64,000 bases of DNA from Xanthobacter agilis (GCF_021730435.1 NZ_JABWGX010000026.1:1-64000); one strand, 5' to 3'; shown: positions 26,696 through 36,474, counted from the first letter of the stretch. Made by a program: numbers and translations. Notes: generated from the sequence alone by a model not told the origin.

Positions 26696-27744
26696 GATGC
26701 GGGCCTCCCGTCCGTGCGGGAGATGCGGACCCGCTTCTGGTTGCGGTCGGCTCCGAAGCGCAGTTCGGCGGCGGCGAAGAGCCGGTCCACGACCATGTAG
26801 TTGCCGCGCACGCGATAGTTCACCAGTTCCGAGGTATTGCCCTCCGGCCCGACAACGAAGAGCGGTGGCATCTCGCCCTGGCCGATGCCACGGGGAAACT
26901 CGATGAAGACCTGCCTTCCGTCGTCGAAGGCACGCAGCGGCCGCCATGGCGCACGGTCGCCGGAAATCTCATAGCGGAAGTTGACGTTGGCGAGATCGAC
27001 ACCGCTGGCGATAGGCTGGACAGCCTGCGCCTCGGAGTTCTGCCTGCGGAGCGCGATGAGCTGGTCCTGCGGATACTGCCAGGACACCGACGCCATATAG
27101 GTGCGCTCGGTCGAGCGCAGTTCCATATGGTATGTGCGCAGATTGGTGTTGATGACGAGATTGGTCATCAGATCGGTGCGCGTCGGCTTGACGAGTATAT
27201 GGACCTGACGGGTAGCGCCCGTGCCGCTTTCGGTATCGCCGATGATCCAGCGCACCGTGTCGCCGGCCGCGACCGGGCCGGAACCGACCAGCGTTTCGCC
27301 GGGCTGAAGTGCGATGTCGGTGATCTGCCCGACAGCGGTATAGACTTGATAGAGCGCCCCTTGCGTGAAGGGATAGACCTGCATGGAGTTGATGAAGCCG
27401 TCGCGGACGGGCTGCACGCGGGCCTGCGCGTTTGCCTGATTGACCCTGGCCGTGGGATCGACCGGCTCCGGCGTGCGGCGCGTGGTCTCGACGGGTTTCA
27501 TCTGTCCGGGCAACGGCAACGGGCGCGGCAGCTCGACCACCGTGACCGGCGCAGGCGGATCGACCGTCTGCATGGTGGGCGCGGCATCGTCATAGGCGAT
27601 CTCGGGCGGCGGGGTCGTCGTGGCGCAGCCGGCGAGCGCCGTGGTGCAGATGAGGAGAACCGGCAAAGCGGATTTACGGAAAGCCGGAAAGACGGGATTG
27701 CGTGCCGCCGGATGTCCGGCGGTCGGATAAGACGGCCGGATCAT
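26692..27744 (-). CDS. trbG: Conjugal transfer protein TrbG (VirB9-like)
   Basis: A 350-residue outer-membrane channel subunit of the VirB9/CagX family. The N-terminus has a lipoprotein-type signal ending LAGC (Cys near residue 39), then a Pro-rich linker and the VirB9 fold (YQVYTAVGQITDIALQPGE, VYIKPTR-like VHILVKPTRTDL, and the C-terminal YMVVDRLFAAAELRFG). Coupled to trbF and trbI by four-base overlaps. Confidence 0.95.
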   Translation of the reverse strand: MIRPSYPTAGHPAARNPVFPAFRKSALPVLLICTTALAGCATTTPPPEIAYDDAAPTMQTVDPPAPVTVVELPRPLPLPGQMKPVETTRRTPEPVDPTARVNQANAQARVQPVRDGFINSMQVYPFTQGALYQVYTAVGQITDIALQPGETLVGSGPVAAGDTVRWIIGDTESGTGATRQVHILVKPTRTDLMTNLVINTNLRTYHMELRSTERTYMASVSWQYPQDQLIALRRQNSEAQAVQPIASGVDLANVNFRYEISGDRAPWRPLRAFDDGRQVFIEFPRGIGQGEMPPLFVVGPEGNTSELVNYRVRGNYMVVDRLFAAAELRFGADRNQKRVRISRTDGRPAS

Positions 27745-28424
27745 TGTCCAAGCTCCTTCGACCAGTTGATGGCGTTGACGTAGATGCCGAGCGGATTGGC
27801 CCGGAGTTTCTCCGGGTTGCGCGGGGTCTGCACGACGACGGTGAGAATGGCGGACCAGCGCTCGGTCGAGACGAGCGAGCCGTCCTGATAGCGCCGCTCG
27901 ATCCAGGCGACGCGGAAGCTGTCGGGCGATGCGCGGATGACCGAGGAGACTTCGACCGCGATCTGTTGTTTGCCGACCTTCGTGAACGGGTCGTTGGCGC
28001 GAGCATAGTCGTTGAGCGCCAGAGCGCCGGCTTGCGTCGTAAACTCATAGGCGCGAAGCCAGTTCTGTCGCACGATGATGGCGTCGGCCGGGATCGCGCG
28101 GACCTGTTCGATGAACCGCGCCAGATGGAATGCGATCTGCGGATCGGTCGGCCGATAATCGGCGACGGCTGGGGCGACGGCCTGTGCCTGGCCGAGCTTG
28201 TCGACCTGCACGACCCACGGGACGATCGACCCGCTGGTCGATTGCCAGACCAGCGCGGCGGACAGTCCCGCCGACAGCGCGAGCGAGCCGAAGGCCATGA
28301 AGCGCCAGTTCCGGGCCTGCACGCGGGCGGAACCGATGCGGTCGTCCCAGACCTGCGCCGCTCGTTGATAGGGCGTCTCGGGCTGAGGGGATTTGCCGTA
28401 ATGGGTGGCGGGTCTTTTGAACAT
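27741..28424 (-). CDS. trbF: Conjugal transfer protein TrbF (VirB8-like)
   Basis: A 227-residue VirB8/TrbF inner-membrane assembly factor. A transmembrane segment near residues 43-62 (FMAFGSLALSAGLSAALVW) follows a short cytoplasmic part; the periplasmic domain includes FHLARFIEQVRAIPADAI and YQDGSLVSTERWSAILTVV. The start at 28424 shares one base with the trbL stop. Confidence 0.94.
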   Translation of the reverse strand: MFKRPATHYGKSPQPETPYQRAAQVWDDRIGSARVQARNWRFMAFGSLALSAGLSAALVWQSTSGSIVPWVVQVDKLGQAQAVAPAVADYRPTDPQIAFHLARFIEQVRAIPADAIIVRQNWLRAYEFTTQAGALALNDYARANDPFTKVGKQQIAVEVSSVIRASPDSFRVAWIERRYQDGSLVSTERWSAILTVVVQTPRNPEKLRANPLGIYVNAINWSKELGQ

Positions 28425-29797
28425 CAACGGTCACTTTCAGAGAGATTGATGGAGGAGCCGCCGCCGTGGCTGTCGCCGCTGCGCACGGAATGGGCGGCGG
28501 CCTGAACGCCGTGCGAGAATTGCTGCGAGCGCTTCATGCGCTTGGCCCAGGCGGGCGGGCCGTCAGCGGCGGCGGACGAGGAGGAAGCGGCAGGCGTCGC
28601 CCCGCTATCGGCTGCTTCACCGCCGATGGTGCCGGCGGTAGACGAACCGCCCGTCACCTCGAACGCACCGCGAGCGCCAGCCTGATAGCTCTGCTTCATG
28701 CTGTCGGCGGCTTTCGACGCTGCGCGCTTCAAGGGGGAGACGGCAGCTTGCGTGCCGGCGCTGGCGACATTGCCGAGACCGGAGCCGACGGCGGATGCGC
28801 CGGTCTGGCCAGCAGCGCCGAGGCTGTAGGCGGTGGAGGCGCCCCCCGCGAGCGCCGCGCCGCCACGGGCGGCAGCGGCAGCCCCTCCGGCAAGCGCACC
28901 AGCTCCGCCAGCGGCAGCGCCAAGCGCAGCGCCGCCAGCCATGACCATGCCGCCTGCGGCGAGGCCCGTTCCAACCGCTGCTCCCGCGCCGAGCTGCGGG
29001 CCGCCGGAGACAAGACCGTTGGCGATGCCGGGACCGAAGATGCCCAGGCCCAGCAGTGACAGCGCGGCGAGCACGATCGCCATGGCGTCGTCGATCGTCG
29101 GTGTCGCGCCGCCGAAACCAGCGGTGAACTCGGAAAACAGCGTCGAGCCGATGCCTATGATGACGGCCAGAACCAGAACCTTGATGCCCGATGAGATGAC
29201 GTTGCCGAGCACCCGTTCCGCCATGAAAGCGGATTTGCCGAACAGGCCGAAAGGGATCAGCACGAAACCGGCGAGCGTCGTCAGCTTGAACTCGATGAGG
29301 GTGACGAAGAGCTGGACGGCAAGAATGAAGAAGGCGAGCAGGATCAGCGCCCAGGCGAACAGCAGGCAAGCGATCTGGATGAAATTCTCGAAGAAGGAGA
29401 CCCAGCCCATCAGGTCGGAGATTGAATCGAGCAGTGGCCGCCCGGCGTCGAGGCCGGTCTGCGCCACCTTGCCGGGACGAAGCAGATCGGTGACGGAAAA
29501 GCCGGTGCCGGACGCCTTCAAGCCGAGACCGGCGAAGCTCTCGAAGACGATGCGGGCGAGATTGTTCCAGTTGCCGATGATGTAGGCGAAGACGCCGACG
29601 AACAGCGTCTTCTTGACCAACCGGGCGATGATGTCGTCATCGGCGCCCCACGACCAGAACAGCGCCGCCAGCACTACGTCGATGACGATCAGCGTCGTGG
29701 CGATGAAGGCGACCTCGCCCGACAGCAAGCCGAAGCCACCGTCGATATATTTGGTGAAGACTTCGAGGAAATGGTCAATGACGCCGGTGCCACCCAT
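28424..29797 (-). CDS. trbL: Conjugal transfer protein TrbL (VirB6-like)
   Basis: A 457-residue polytopic membrane protein of the TrbL/VirB6 family, starting MGGTGVIDHFLEVFTKYIDGG. It has about six hydrophobic helices in the first 290 residues, then a Gly/Ala-rich stretch (repeated AAGGAGALAGGAAAAARGG) and a Ser-rich hydrophilic tail. It forms part of the inner-membrane channel. The start is one base after the trbK-like stop. Confidence 0.94.
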   Translation of the reverse strand: MGGTGVIDHFLEVFTKYIDGGFGLLSGEVAFIATTLIVIDVVLAALFWSWGADDDIIARLVKKTLFVGVFAYIIGNWNNLARIVFESFAGLGLKASGTGFSVTDLLRPGKVAQTGLDAGRPLLDSISDLMGWVSFFENFIQIACLLFAWALILLAFFILAVQLFVTLIEFKLTTLAGFVLIPFGLFGKSAFMAERVLGNVISSGIKVLVLAVIIGIGSTLFSEFTAGFGGATPTIDDAMAIVLAALSLLGLGIFGPGIANGLVSGGPQLGAGAAVGTGLAAGGMVMAGGAALGAAAGGAGALAGGAAAAARGGAALAGGASTAYSLGAAGQTGASAVGSGLGNVASAGTQAAVSPLKRAASKAADSMKQSYQAGARGAFEVTGGSSTAGTIGGEAADSGATPAASSSSAAADGPPAWAKRMKRSQQFSHGVQAAAHSVRSGDSHGGGSSINLSESDR

Positions 29798-29798
29798 G

Positions 29799-30191
29799 TC
29801 AGCGCGCTCCCTCATCAGGAGAAACGGGCGGTCTTGCAGGCTCGGGCTGTGTGACCGGCTGCATTTCCTTGACAATCGGATCTTCGGTCGGAGCCGATGG
29901 CCACAATGTCGTCGGGGCCTCCGGCGTATTCGGCGCCGGTACGCCCTGCTTCAGGAAGCGGTCGCGGTTCTCGGCCCATACGTTGAGGCAGGCGGGATCG
30001 CGCGTAGCGGCCTCGCCCATGTCCCGGCACTGGCGGAGCCGCTGACGCAGTTCGCCGGTATCGCTGCGTTCGCGAGCGAGCGGACGCACCTCGGCCGGTT
30101 CCGGCTGGCGCGTGAACTCGATCACGGTGGCGGTGATGGCGACGCCGACGAAGACGACGGCGCCGATCCGGGCAAGCATCTTACCGTCCAT
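29799..30191 (-). CDS. TrbK-like entry-exclusion candidate
   Basis: A 130-residue protein starting MDGKMLARIGAVVFVGVAITATVIEF, a single N-terminal membrane anchor followed by a charged domain with two Cys (RQCRDMGEAATRDPACLNVW). Proteins of this kind sit between trbJ and trbL and are named alternative TrbK, suggested to block entry of a second copy of the same element. That role is from the family, not shown here. Confidence 0.85.
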   Translation of the reverse strand: MDGKMLARIGAVVFVGVAITATVIEFTRQPEPAEVRPLARERSDTGELRQRLRQCRDMGEAATRDPACLNVWAENRDRFLKQGVPAPNTPEAPTTLWPSAPTEDPIVKEMQPVTQPEPARPPVSPDEGAR

Positions 30192-30205
30192 CGGCGTCGC
30201 TCCCC

Positions 30206-30970
30206 TCAATTGCCGCCGTTCGGGAACATCCGGGCATTGCCCGGCTGATAGCCCGCGCCCGGCGTCAGGAAGCGGCGGCGCTGCTCGCGGCCCTGTTCGG
30301 CCGCCGCCGCCCTTTCCGCATCGGTCAGCGCCTGCGCCCGGCCGTTGGCGGCGACGACGGCGGTGAGATCGGCAAGTTGCTGGGCCTGGAGCGCGAGAAG
30401 CTGGTTGCCGGCCTGTGTCGCCTGAAGAGCGCCGGTCGCGCCCTGGCTCGCACCCACCAGCCGCGACATCTCCGTGCGGTTGGTGTCGATATTGCCGACG
30501 ACGGTAGCCTGCACCTTCATCGCATCCTGAAGGCTGCCGACCGTGTTCTGCCAGCGAGAGCGGGCATCGGAGACAAGCTGCTGATCCGACGCGGAAAGCG
30601 AAACGCTCCCATATTTCTGCTGGAATATCTGGTCGATCTTCTGAACGTCGTAGGCGATGTTCTGCGCCTGATTGAGCAATTGCTGGGTGCGCTGGACCGA
30701 CTGCTGAATCTGCTGGAGCGACGAGATCGGCAGGTTCGCCAGATTGCGGGCCTGATTGATCAGCATCTGCGCTTCGTTCTGAAGCGAGGTGATCTGGTTG
30801 GTGATCTGTTGAAGGCTCCGGGCGGCCGTCAGCACATTCTGCACATAGTTCGTGGGGTCATAGACGATCCATTGCGCCTGTGCGGGCGCGGTCAGCATCG
30901 GAGCGAGCGCGACGGGGGTGATGAGCAGCGCGGCAGCAATCCGGCCGCCAAGGGAACGGCGCAGTTTCAT
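30206..30970 (-). CDS. trbJ: Conjugal transfer protein TrbJ (VirB5-like)
   Basis: A 254-residue secreted pilus-associated protein. A signal peptide (IAAALLITPVALAPMLTAPAQAQ, residues about 11-33) precedes a mature part that is mostly Gln-rich coiled coil (LQQITNQITSLQNEAQMLINQ, QIQQSVQRTQQLLNQAQ). The start overlaps the trbE stop by four bases. Confidence 0.94.
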   Translation of the reverse strand: MKLRRSLGGRIAAALLITPVALAPMLTAPAQAQWIVYDPTNYVQNVLTAARSLQQITNQITSLQNEAQMLINQARNLANLPISSLQQIQQSVQRTQQLLNQAQNIAYDVQKIDQIFQQKYGSVSLSASDQQLVSDARSRWQNTVGSLQDAMKVQATVVGNIDTNRTEMSRLVGASQGATGALQATQAGNQLLALQAQQLADLTAVVAANGRAQALTDAERAAAAEQGREQRRRFLTPGAGYQPGNARMFPNGGN

Positions 30971-33405
30971 GGCAGTTTCTCCAGGTTGGTGAGGTCGGGG
31001 ATGAGGTCGGCGGCCCAATCGACGCCGCGATGGCGCAGCCAGGCGTCGAGGAAGCGTTCCGGGCCGTGTTCGGCGAGGAGTTGGGCGATGACGGTCTGAT
31101 CGGATTTGCCGGACGCGGCGCAGAGCGACAGCGCCACTTCGCTGAGACCGAGATCGAACAGGCGATTGCCGCGCCGGGACTGGCAGTAGTAGTCGCGCTT
31201 GGGCATGGCCCGTGCGAGGATTTCGATCTGACGATCGTTGAGGCCGAAGCGGCGATAGATGGTGGTGATCTGCGGCTCGATCGCGCGTTCGTTCGGCAGC
31301 AGAAGCCGGGTGTGGCAGCTTTCGATGATCGCAGCCGCAATCACGCTGCCATCGATGTCGCTGAGGGATTGCGTGGCGAAGATGACGGATGCGTTCTTCT
31401 TGCGCAGCGTCTTCAGCCATTCGCGGAGCTGGCTGGCGAAGCCCTCGTCGTCGAGCGCCAGCCAGCCTTCATCGACGATGATGAGGGTTGGTGAACCGTC
31501 GAGCCGGTCTTCGATGCGATGGAAGAGATAGGCGAGCACGGCGGGGGCGGCGTCTGTGCCGATCAGCCCTTCTGTCTCGAACGCCTGAACGGTCGCGGTG
31601 CCGAGATGTTCGTTCTCGGCGTCAAGCAACCGGCCCCATGCGCCGCCAACGCAATATGGCCGGAGCGCCTGCTTCAGGTCGTTCGACTGGAGCAGCACAC
31701 ATAGGCCAGTGATAGTTCGTTCTTCGACGGGCGCGGAGGCCAGCGATGTCAGCGCCGTCCAGATGTGCTCCTTCACCTCCGGCGTGATGGTGACGCCTTC
31801 GCGCAGGAGAATGGCGACGATCCAGTCACCCGCCCACGCGCGTTCGCTCGTCTCCTCAATGCGGGCGAGCGGCTGGAGGCTGACGGACGTGTCGGAGCCG
31901 TCCGTCAGCCCTCCGCCGAGATCGTGCCAGTTGCCCCGCATGGCGAGTGCTGCGGCGCGGATCGAGCCGCCGAAGTCGAAGGCGAAGACCTGGGCGCCTC
32001 TGTAGCGACGGAACTGAAGCGCCATGAGCGCCAGCAGCACCGACTTGCCCGCGCCGGTCGGGCCGACGACAAGCGTATGGCCGACATCGCCGACGTGAAG
32101 GGAAAACCGGAACGGGGTCGAGCCTTCGGTCTTGCCGAAGAGCAGTGGGGGCGCTGCAAAATGCTCGTCCCGTTCCGGCCCCGCCCACACCGCCGAAAGC
32201 GGAATCATGTGGGCGAGATTGAGCGTGGAGATCGGCGGCTGCCGGACGTTGGCATAGACATGCCCCGGCAACGATCCGAGCCAGGCATCCACGGCGTTGA
32301 TCGTCTCTGCCATCGCCGTGAAGTCGCGGCCCTGAATGACCTTCTCCACAAGGCGGAGTTTCTCGTCGGCGATGCGCGGATCGGCGTCCCACACCGTCAC
32401 GGTGGCGGTGACATAGGCGATGCCCGCATAATCCGCGCCGAGTTCCTGAAGCGCGAGATCGGCATCCGCTGCCTTGTTCGACGCATCCGTGTCCACCAGC
32501 GCGGATTGCTCGTTGGTCATCACCTCCTTGAGGATCGCGGCGATGGACTTGCGCTTGGCGAACCATTGCCGCCGGATCTTCGTCAGCAGCTTGGTCGCGT
32601 CGGTCTTGTCGAGCAGGATGGCGCGGGTGGCCCAACGGTACGGAAAGGCGAGCCGGTTCAGTTCGTCGAGCAGGCCCGGTGTTGTCGCGGTCGGAAATCC
32701 GGTGATGGTCAGCACGCGCAGATGCTGATCGCCTAGGCGCGGCTCCAGCCCGCCGGTCAGCGGCTGATCGGCGAGCAGCGCATCGAGATAGATCGGGGTT
32801 TCGGGGACGCGGACACGGTGCCGGTGCGTTGACACGCAGCCATGCAGATAGGTCAGCGTCTCGCCGTCATCGAGCCAGCGGCATTCCGGCATGAAGGTTT
32901 CGATCAGGCGGAGCAGCCGGTCGGTTCGGTCGGCGAAGGCGTTGCACACCTCGTTCGGATCGATGCCGGCCTTCTCGCGTCCCTCGTAGAGCCAGGTTTC
33001 CGCACGGGCGGCGTCTTCAGCAGGCGGCAGATAGGTGAAGGTCAGGAAGTAGCTGGACTCGAAATGCGCGCCCGCTTCCTCGAAATCGGCCTTGCGCTCG
33101 GCATCGACCAATGCGGACGCCGCATCGGGAAACGTGCTGGCGGGGTAGATCGCGGCTGGATGGCGCTGCGCTTCCACAAAGATCGCCCAACCGGAGCCAA
33201 GGCGGCGGAAGGCGTTGTTGAGGCGACCGGCGACGGCGACCAGTTCGGCGGGCACGGCCGAATCCAGATCGGGACCGCGAAACCGTGCCGAGCGCTGGAA
33301 ACTGCCGTCCTTGTTGAGCACGGTGCCGGAGCCGACAAGCGCGGCCCAGGGCAGGAAGTCGGCAAGACGGCTGTTGCGATTGCGGTATTCAGCGAGGTTC
33401 ATCAT
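30967..33405 (-). CDS. trbE: Conjugal transfer ATPase TrbE (VirB4-like)
   Basis: An 812-residue VirB4/TrbE ATPase that powers channel assembly and transfer. The N-terminal CagE/VirB4 domain (SLNLAEYR-like start, YLHGCVSTHRH) is followed by Walker A GPTGAGKS near residue 448 and Walker B TLIIVDEGWLAL near residue 640. The first of two adjacent ATG codons (33405) has GGGGGG upstream; the second is equally possible. Confidence 0.95.
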   Translation of the reverse strand: MMNLAEYRNRNSRLADFLPWAALVGSGTVLNKDGSFQRSARFRGPDLDSAVPAELVAVAGRLNNAFRRLGSGWAIFVEAQRHPAAIYPASTFPDAASALVDAERKADFEEAGAHFESSYFLTFTYLPPAEDAARAETWLYEGREKAGIDPNEVCNAFADRTDRLLRLIETFMPECRWLDDGETLTYLHGCVSTHRHRVRVPETPIYLDALLADQPLTGGLEPRLGDQHLRVLTITGFPTATTPGLLDELNRLAFPYRWATRAILLDKTDATKLLTKIRRQWFAKRKSIAAILKEVMTNEQSALVDTDASNKAADADLALQELGADYAGIAYVTATVTVWDADPRIADEKLRLVEKVIQGRDFTAMAETINAVDAWLGSLPGHVYANVRQPPISTLNLAHMIPLSAVWAGPERDEHFAAPPLLFGKTEGSTPFRFSLHVGDVGHTLVVGPTGAGKSVLLALMALQFRRYRGAQVFAFDFGGSIRAAALAMRGNWHDLGGGLTDGSDTSVSLQPLARIEETSERAWAGDWIVAILLREGVTITPEVKEHIWTALTSLASAPVEERTITGLCVLLQSNDLKQALRPYCVGGAWGRLLDAENEHLGTATVQAFETEGLIGTDAAPAVLAYLFHRIEDRLDGSPTLIIVDEGWLALDDEGFASQLREWLKTLRKKNASVIFATQSLSDIDGSVIAAAIIESCHTRLLLPNERAIEPQITTIYRRFGLNDRQIEILARAMPKRDYYCQSRRGNRLFDLGLSEVALSLCAASGKSDQTVIAQLLAEHGPERFLDAWLRHRGVDWAADLIPDLTNLEKLP

Positions 33406-33419
33406 GGATACGCCCCCCC

Positions 33420-33701
33420 TCAAACCGTGAGATGCGCGGGGATGCGCAGATGGCGGCGGCCGACTTCGACGAAGAGCGGATCGCGCTTCGCCGCCCATAC
33501 CGCCGCGAAATGACCGATCGCCCAGATGGCGAGACCGACCAGCCAGAGGCGCAGGCCGAGGCCAACCGCGCCTGCCAGCGTGCCGTTCATGATGGCGATG
33601 GCGCGCGGAGCGCCGCCGAGCAGGATCGGCTCGGTCAGTGCCCGGTGGACCGGCACGGTGAAGCCAGGAACCTCGCCCCCCTGTTCGATGACGCCCGCCA
33701 T
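33420..33701 (-). CDS. trbD: Conjugal transfer protein TrbD (VirB3-like)
   Basis: A 93-residue VirB3 homologue with PGFTVPVHRALTEPILLGGAPR, the family motif, and two hydrophobic helices (AIMNGTLAGAVGLGLRLW and GLAIWAIGHFAAVWAAKRDP). Inner-membrane partner of TrbE. Its start codon overlaps the trbC stop. Confidence 0.94.
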   Translation of the reverse strand: MAGVIEQGGEVPGFTVPVHRALTEPILLGGAPRAIAIMNGTLAGAVGLGLRLWLVGLAIWAIGHFAAVWAAKRDPLFVEVGRRHLRIPAHLTV

Positions 33702-34048
33702 CAGACCAGCGCTCCGCCGCCGAACGAGAAGAAGGACAGGAAGAAGCTCGACGCGGCGAAGGCGATCGACAGGCCGAAGACGATCTGGATCAGACGGCGG
33801 AAGCCGCCCGACGTATCGCCGAAGGCCAGTGCGAGACCCGTGGTGATGATGACGATCACGGCGATGATCTTGGCGACCGGGCCTTCGATCGACTGGAGGA
33901 TGGATTGCAGCGGCGCTTCCCACGGCATGGACGAGCCGGAGGCATGGGCGGGCGCGGCCATCAACAGGCTCACCATGGCGACGGATGCTGTCGTGGCGAG
34001 GTGATGGTGCATTTGGGACGGACGCACGGCGCGCAGATGTTGGATCAT
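33701..34048 (-). CDS. trbC: Conjugal transfer pilin TrbC (VirB2-like)
   Basis: A 115-residue prepilin: a long signal peptide ending PAHASGSS (cleavage near residue 37), then two hydrophobic helices (IIAVIVIITTGLALAFG and LIQIVFGLSIAFAASSFFLSFFSFGGG), the VirB2 pilin layout. The start at 34048 overlaps trbB by four bases. Confidence 0.93.
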   Translation of the reverse strand: MIQHLRAVRPSQMHHHLATTASVAMVSLLMAAPAHASGSSMPWEAPLQSILQSIEGPVAKIIAVIVIITTGLALAFGDTSGGFRRLIQIVFGLSIAFAASSFFLSFFSFGGGALV

Positions 34049-35073
34049 GGATGGTCTCCTTCGGAGCTGGGATTGAGGGCATGGCTGAGAGAGGTCGCAC
34101 CGCCGTCGCCCTCGATGACGGCGGGCACGACGCGGTAGTCGCCGTCCGGGCCAAGGCCCTCGACACGGGCGAGTTCGGTGAGCCGGCGCGCGGAGCCGCG
34201 TCCGGTGAGGACGGCAACGAGGTCGATCGTTTCGGCAATCAGCGCGCGCGGAACGGTGACGACGGCTTCCTGAATGAGCTGTTCCATCCGGCGCAGCGCG
34301 CCTATGGCGCTGCCGGCGTGGATGGTGCCGACGCCGCCGGGATGGCCCGTGCCCCATGCCTTCAAGAGGTCCAGCGCCTCCGGGCCGCGAACCTCTCCGA
34401 CCGGGATGCGGTCGGGGCGCAGGCGGAGCGATGAACGGACGAGATCCGACAGGGACGCCACGCCATCCTTCGTCCGCATGGCGACGAGGTTGGGTGCTGC
34501 GCATTGCAGTTCGCGCGTGTCCTCGATGATGACGACGCGATCGGAGGTTTTCGCCACCTCGGCCAGGAGCGCGTTGGTCAGTGTGGTCTTGCCGGTGGAG
34601 GTGCCGCCCGCCACGAGGATGTTGGCGCGGGACACAACGCCCTCGCGCAACGCCTCGGCCTGACTATCCGTCATGATCCCGGCGCGCACGTAGTCGTCGA
34701 GCGTGAACACGGCGACGGCGGGTTTGCGGATGGCGAAGGCCGGGGCCGCGACCACGGGCGGCAGCAGGCCCTCGAACCTCTCCCCTGTCTCCGGCAGTTC
34801 GGCCGAGACGCGCGGGCTGCCTGCATGAACCTCGGCGCCGACATGATGGGCGACCAGGCGCACGATGCGTTCGCCATCGGCGGGCGACAGTCGCTCGCCG
34901 GTATCGAACAATCCTTCGGAGAGCCGGTCGATCCAGATGCGGCCATCCGGGTTCAGCATCACCTCGACCACCGCGGCGTCTTCGAGAAACCGTGCGATGG
35001 CCGGGCCGAGCGCGGTGCGCAGCATCCGTGCGCCCCGCGCCAAGCCTTCCGAATGGTGATGTGAAGCGGCCAT
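34045..35073 (-). CDS. trbB: Conjugal transfer ATPase TrbB (VirB11-like)
   Basis: A 342-residue VirB11/GspE-type hexameric ATPase. Walker A GGTSTGKT at residues 156-163, Asp box [11 protein letters not shown], Walker B and the His box [16 protein letters not shown] are all present. First gene of the trb operon on the minus strand; the promoter must lie in 35074-35470. Confidence 0.96.
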   Translation of the reverse strand: MAASHHHSEGLARGARMLRTALGPAIARFLEDAAVVEVMLNPDGRIWIDRLSEGLFDTGERLSPADGERIVRLVAHHVGAEVHAGSPRVSAELPETGERFEGLLPPVVAAPAFAIRKPAVAVFTLDDYVRAGIMTDSQAEALREGVVSRANILVAGGTSTGKTTLTNALLAEVAKTSDRVVIIEDTRELQCAAPNLVAMRTKDGVASLSDLVRSSLRLRPDRIPVGEVRGPEALDLLKAWGTGHPGGVGTIHAGSAIGALRRMEQLIQEAVVTVPRALIAETIDLVAVLTGRGSARRLTELARVEGLGPDGDYRVVPAVIEGDGGATSLSHALNPSSEGDHP

Positions 35074-35470
35074 CTGATCCCCGTGTCCGCCGGGGAGACA
35101 TCAGACGGTCCCCGGACGGGGATGATTAAAAGAGCCGGAAATTAGGCTGTTTCAACAAGTATCTAACACCCGGCGGCCATAGCGAAGAAACGGCGGCAAT
35201 CGGCGGGATTGAATATACACACCGTAAGACGTCGCAGCAGATTTCAGGCCGTGATTATCTGAATGGTGGCTTGGAGAATCACGTCAACGGTACGCCGCGA
35301 TCGCGATTATCTCAGCAATTTTCGTGGCCTTGGTTGGCTCTGCGCGCACACCGGCAAATGCGAATTCAAAAACTGAATGATCCTTCATATATTGGGTTTG
35401 TGTAGGTTGCCAAGGTCGCCTGTCGCGATACCAACCCACATTCTAAGTAACTGAAAATCAAGGAATACCA
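35074..35470. other. Intergenic region between divergent trbB and the SnoaL-like gene
   Basis: About 400 bases, AT-richer than the operon, without a recognisable gene. It must carry promoters for both divergent genes. It marks the left boundary of an insert that separates trbB from the traG genes. Confidence 0.5.
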
Positions 35471-35920
35471 ATGACCCAACATCAGGTAGCACTAGCGATT
35501 GCGCAGGAGTTTTTTGCTGGCTTTGAAGCACGCAACCCCGAGGCCGTCGGAAATACGCTTACCGATGACGCAAGTATCATCATCAAACTCGATCTCGCGG
35601 GCACACCCAACCCGTGGTATGCGTTTGAAGGTAAGGATCATGTACTCGCCTATATCGCGTCAGTCGCTGCGAAATTCGACCGAGTTGAATTTCTGGATAA
35701 GGAATGGACGGTCGCCAACGACGGCACCGCCGTCTTCCTCCAGACGAACGGCGATATTCTTTCGACTGCTGAAAATCTGGACTACAAAAACGTCTATGTC
35801 TTCAAGGTCGAACTGGTAGACGGAAAGGTAAAGCGTGTTCTCGAATACGCCAATCCTGTTACTTACGCCAATCTCGGAATCACGAATTCAGAGGCGGAAG
35901 ATGCCGCTCAGGCGGGCTAG
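35471..35920 (+). CDS. SnoaL-like / NTF2-fold protein (cargo)
   Basis: A 149-residue protein of the NTF2/SnoaL-like (ketosteroid-isomerase-fold) superfamily: an N-terminal helix pair (VALAIAQEFFAGFEARNPEAVGNTLTDDASI), then FEGKDHVLAYIASVAAKFD, and strands ending VYVFKVELVDGKVKRVLEYANP. Such proteins bind or isomerise small hydrophobic molecules; the substrate is unknown. It is read against the trb/traG operon and has lower GC than its neighbours, so it is probably a later insertion. A similar cargo style (SDR, TetR, LysR) is at 39.5-42.3 kb. Confidence 0.8.
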   Translation: MTQHQVALAIAQEFFAGFEARNPEAVGNTLTDDASIIIKLDLAGTPNPWYAFEGKDHVLAYIASVAAKFDRVEFLDKEWTVANDGTAVFLQTNGDILSTAENLDYKNVYVFKVELVDGKVKRVLEYANPVTYANLGITNSEAEDAAQAG

Positions 35921-35967
35921 GCTTGACGTCTTTCGGCAGGGCAACACGCTCTACCGACATCACTGCA

Positions 35968-35992
35968 CCGACGGCAGCAGTTCTGCCGTCGG
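35968..35992. terminator. Hairpin after the SnoaL-like gene
   Basis: CCGACGGCAG and CTGCCGTCGG pair perfectly over 10 bp with loop CAGTT, followed by a pyrimidine-rich CATTCTACTCTATCC on the plus strand. It lies between convergent genes (SnoaL-like and the ribbon-helix-helix gene), so it may end both transcripts. Confidence 0.6.
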
Positions 35993-36025
35993 CATTCTAC
36001 TCTATCCATTTGAAAATCCAACAAC

Positions 36026-36463
36026 TTAGTCTGGCTCCGTCACAGATCTGTGCGCTGCATCTGCGTCGCGCGAAAGTTCTTTCAGGAACCTGTCGCCCGT
36101 TGCCAGCCGCCGCCCAAGAGATTGCATAAAGCCCTCAAACCGCTCCGCACCCTTCGCCCGCGACGACGCCTGCGCGGTCTCGGACAACGGCGGCGTGACG
36201 GTCAGCCAGAATCGGATAAACAACGACAGCGTTTCGCCGAGGATTGCGAGATCCTCGTCCAGCCCATCGACCTGTCGGCCGAGCTTGTCCATGCGGCGGG
36301 CGAACACCGCCTCCAGGCGCTCGGAGGCATCGGCCGACAGGAAGGACGCCACGGCCGCCTCGATCACGGCGGACTTGGAAACATTGCGTCGGAGCGCCAG
36401 CGCCTCGACCTTTTTCAGAAGATCGGGCTCGAAATAGACGTTCATGCGAGTTTTGGTCTGCAT
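36026..36463 (-). CDS. Ribbon-helix-helix protein (CopG-like), conjugation accessory
   Basis: A 145-residue protein with an N-terminal ribbon-helix-helix (RMNVYFEPDLLKKVEALALRRNVSKSAVIEAAVASFL), then a helical region (ERLEAVFARRMDKLGRQVDGLDEDLAILGETLSLFIRFWLTVTPPL) resembling the extended CopG proteins coded after traG in this ICE family. Probable DNA-binding accessory to the coupling protein or oriT. It follows traG by 11 bases. Confidence 0.85.
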   Translation of the reverse strand: MQTKTRMNVYFEPDLLKKVEALALRRNVSKSAVIEAAVASFLSADASERLEAVFARRMDKLGRQVDGLDEDLAILGETLSLFIRFWLTVTPPLSETAQASSRAKGAERFEGFMQSLGRRLATGDRFLKELSRDADAAHRSVTEPD

Positions 36464-36474
36464 GCTGCGGCTCC

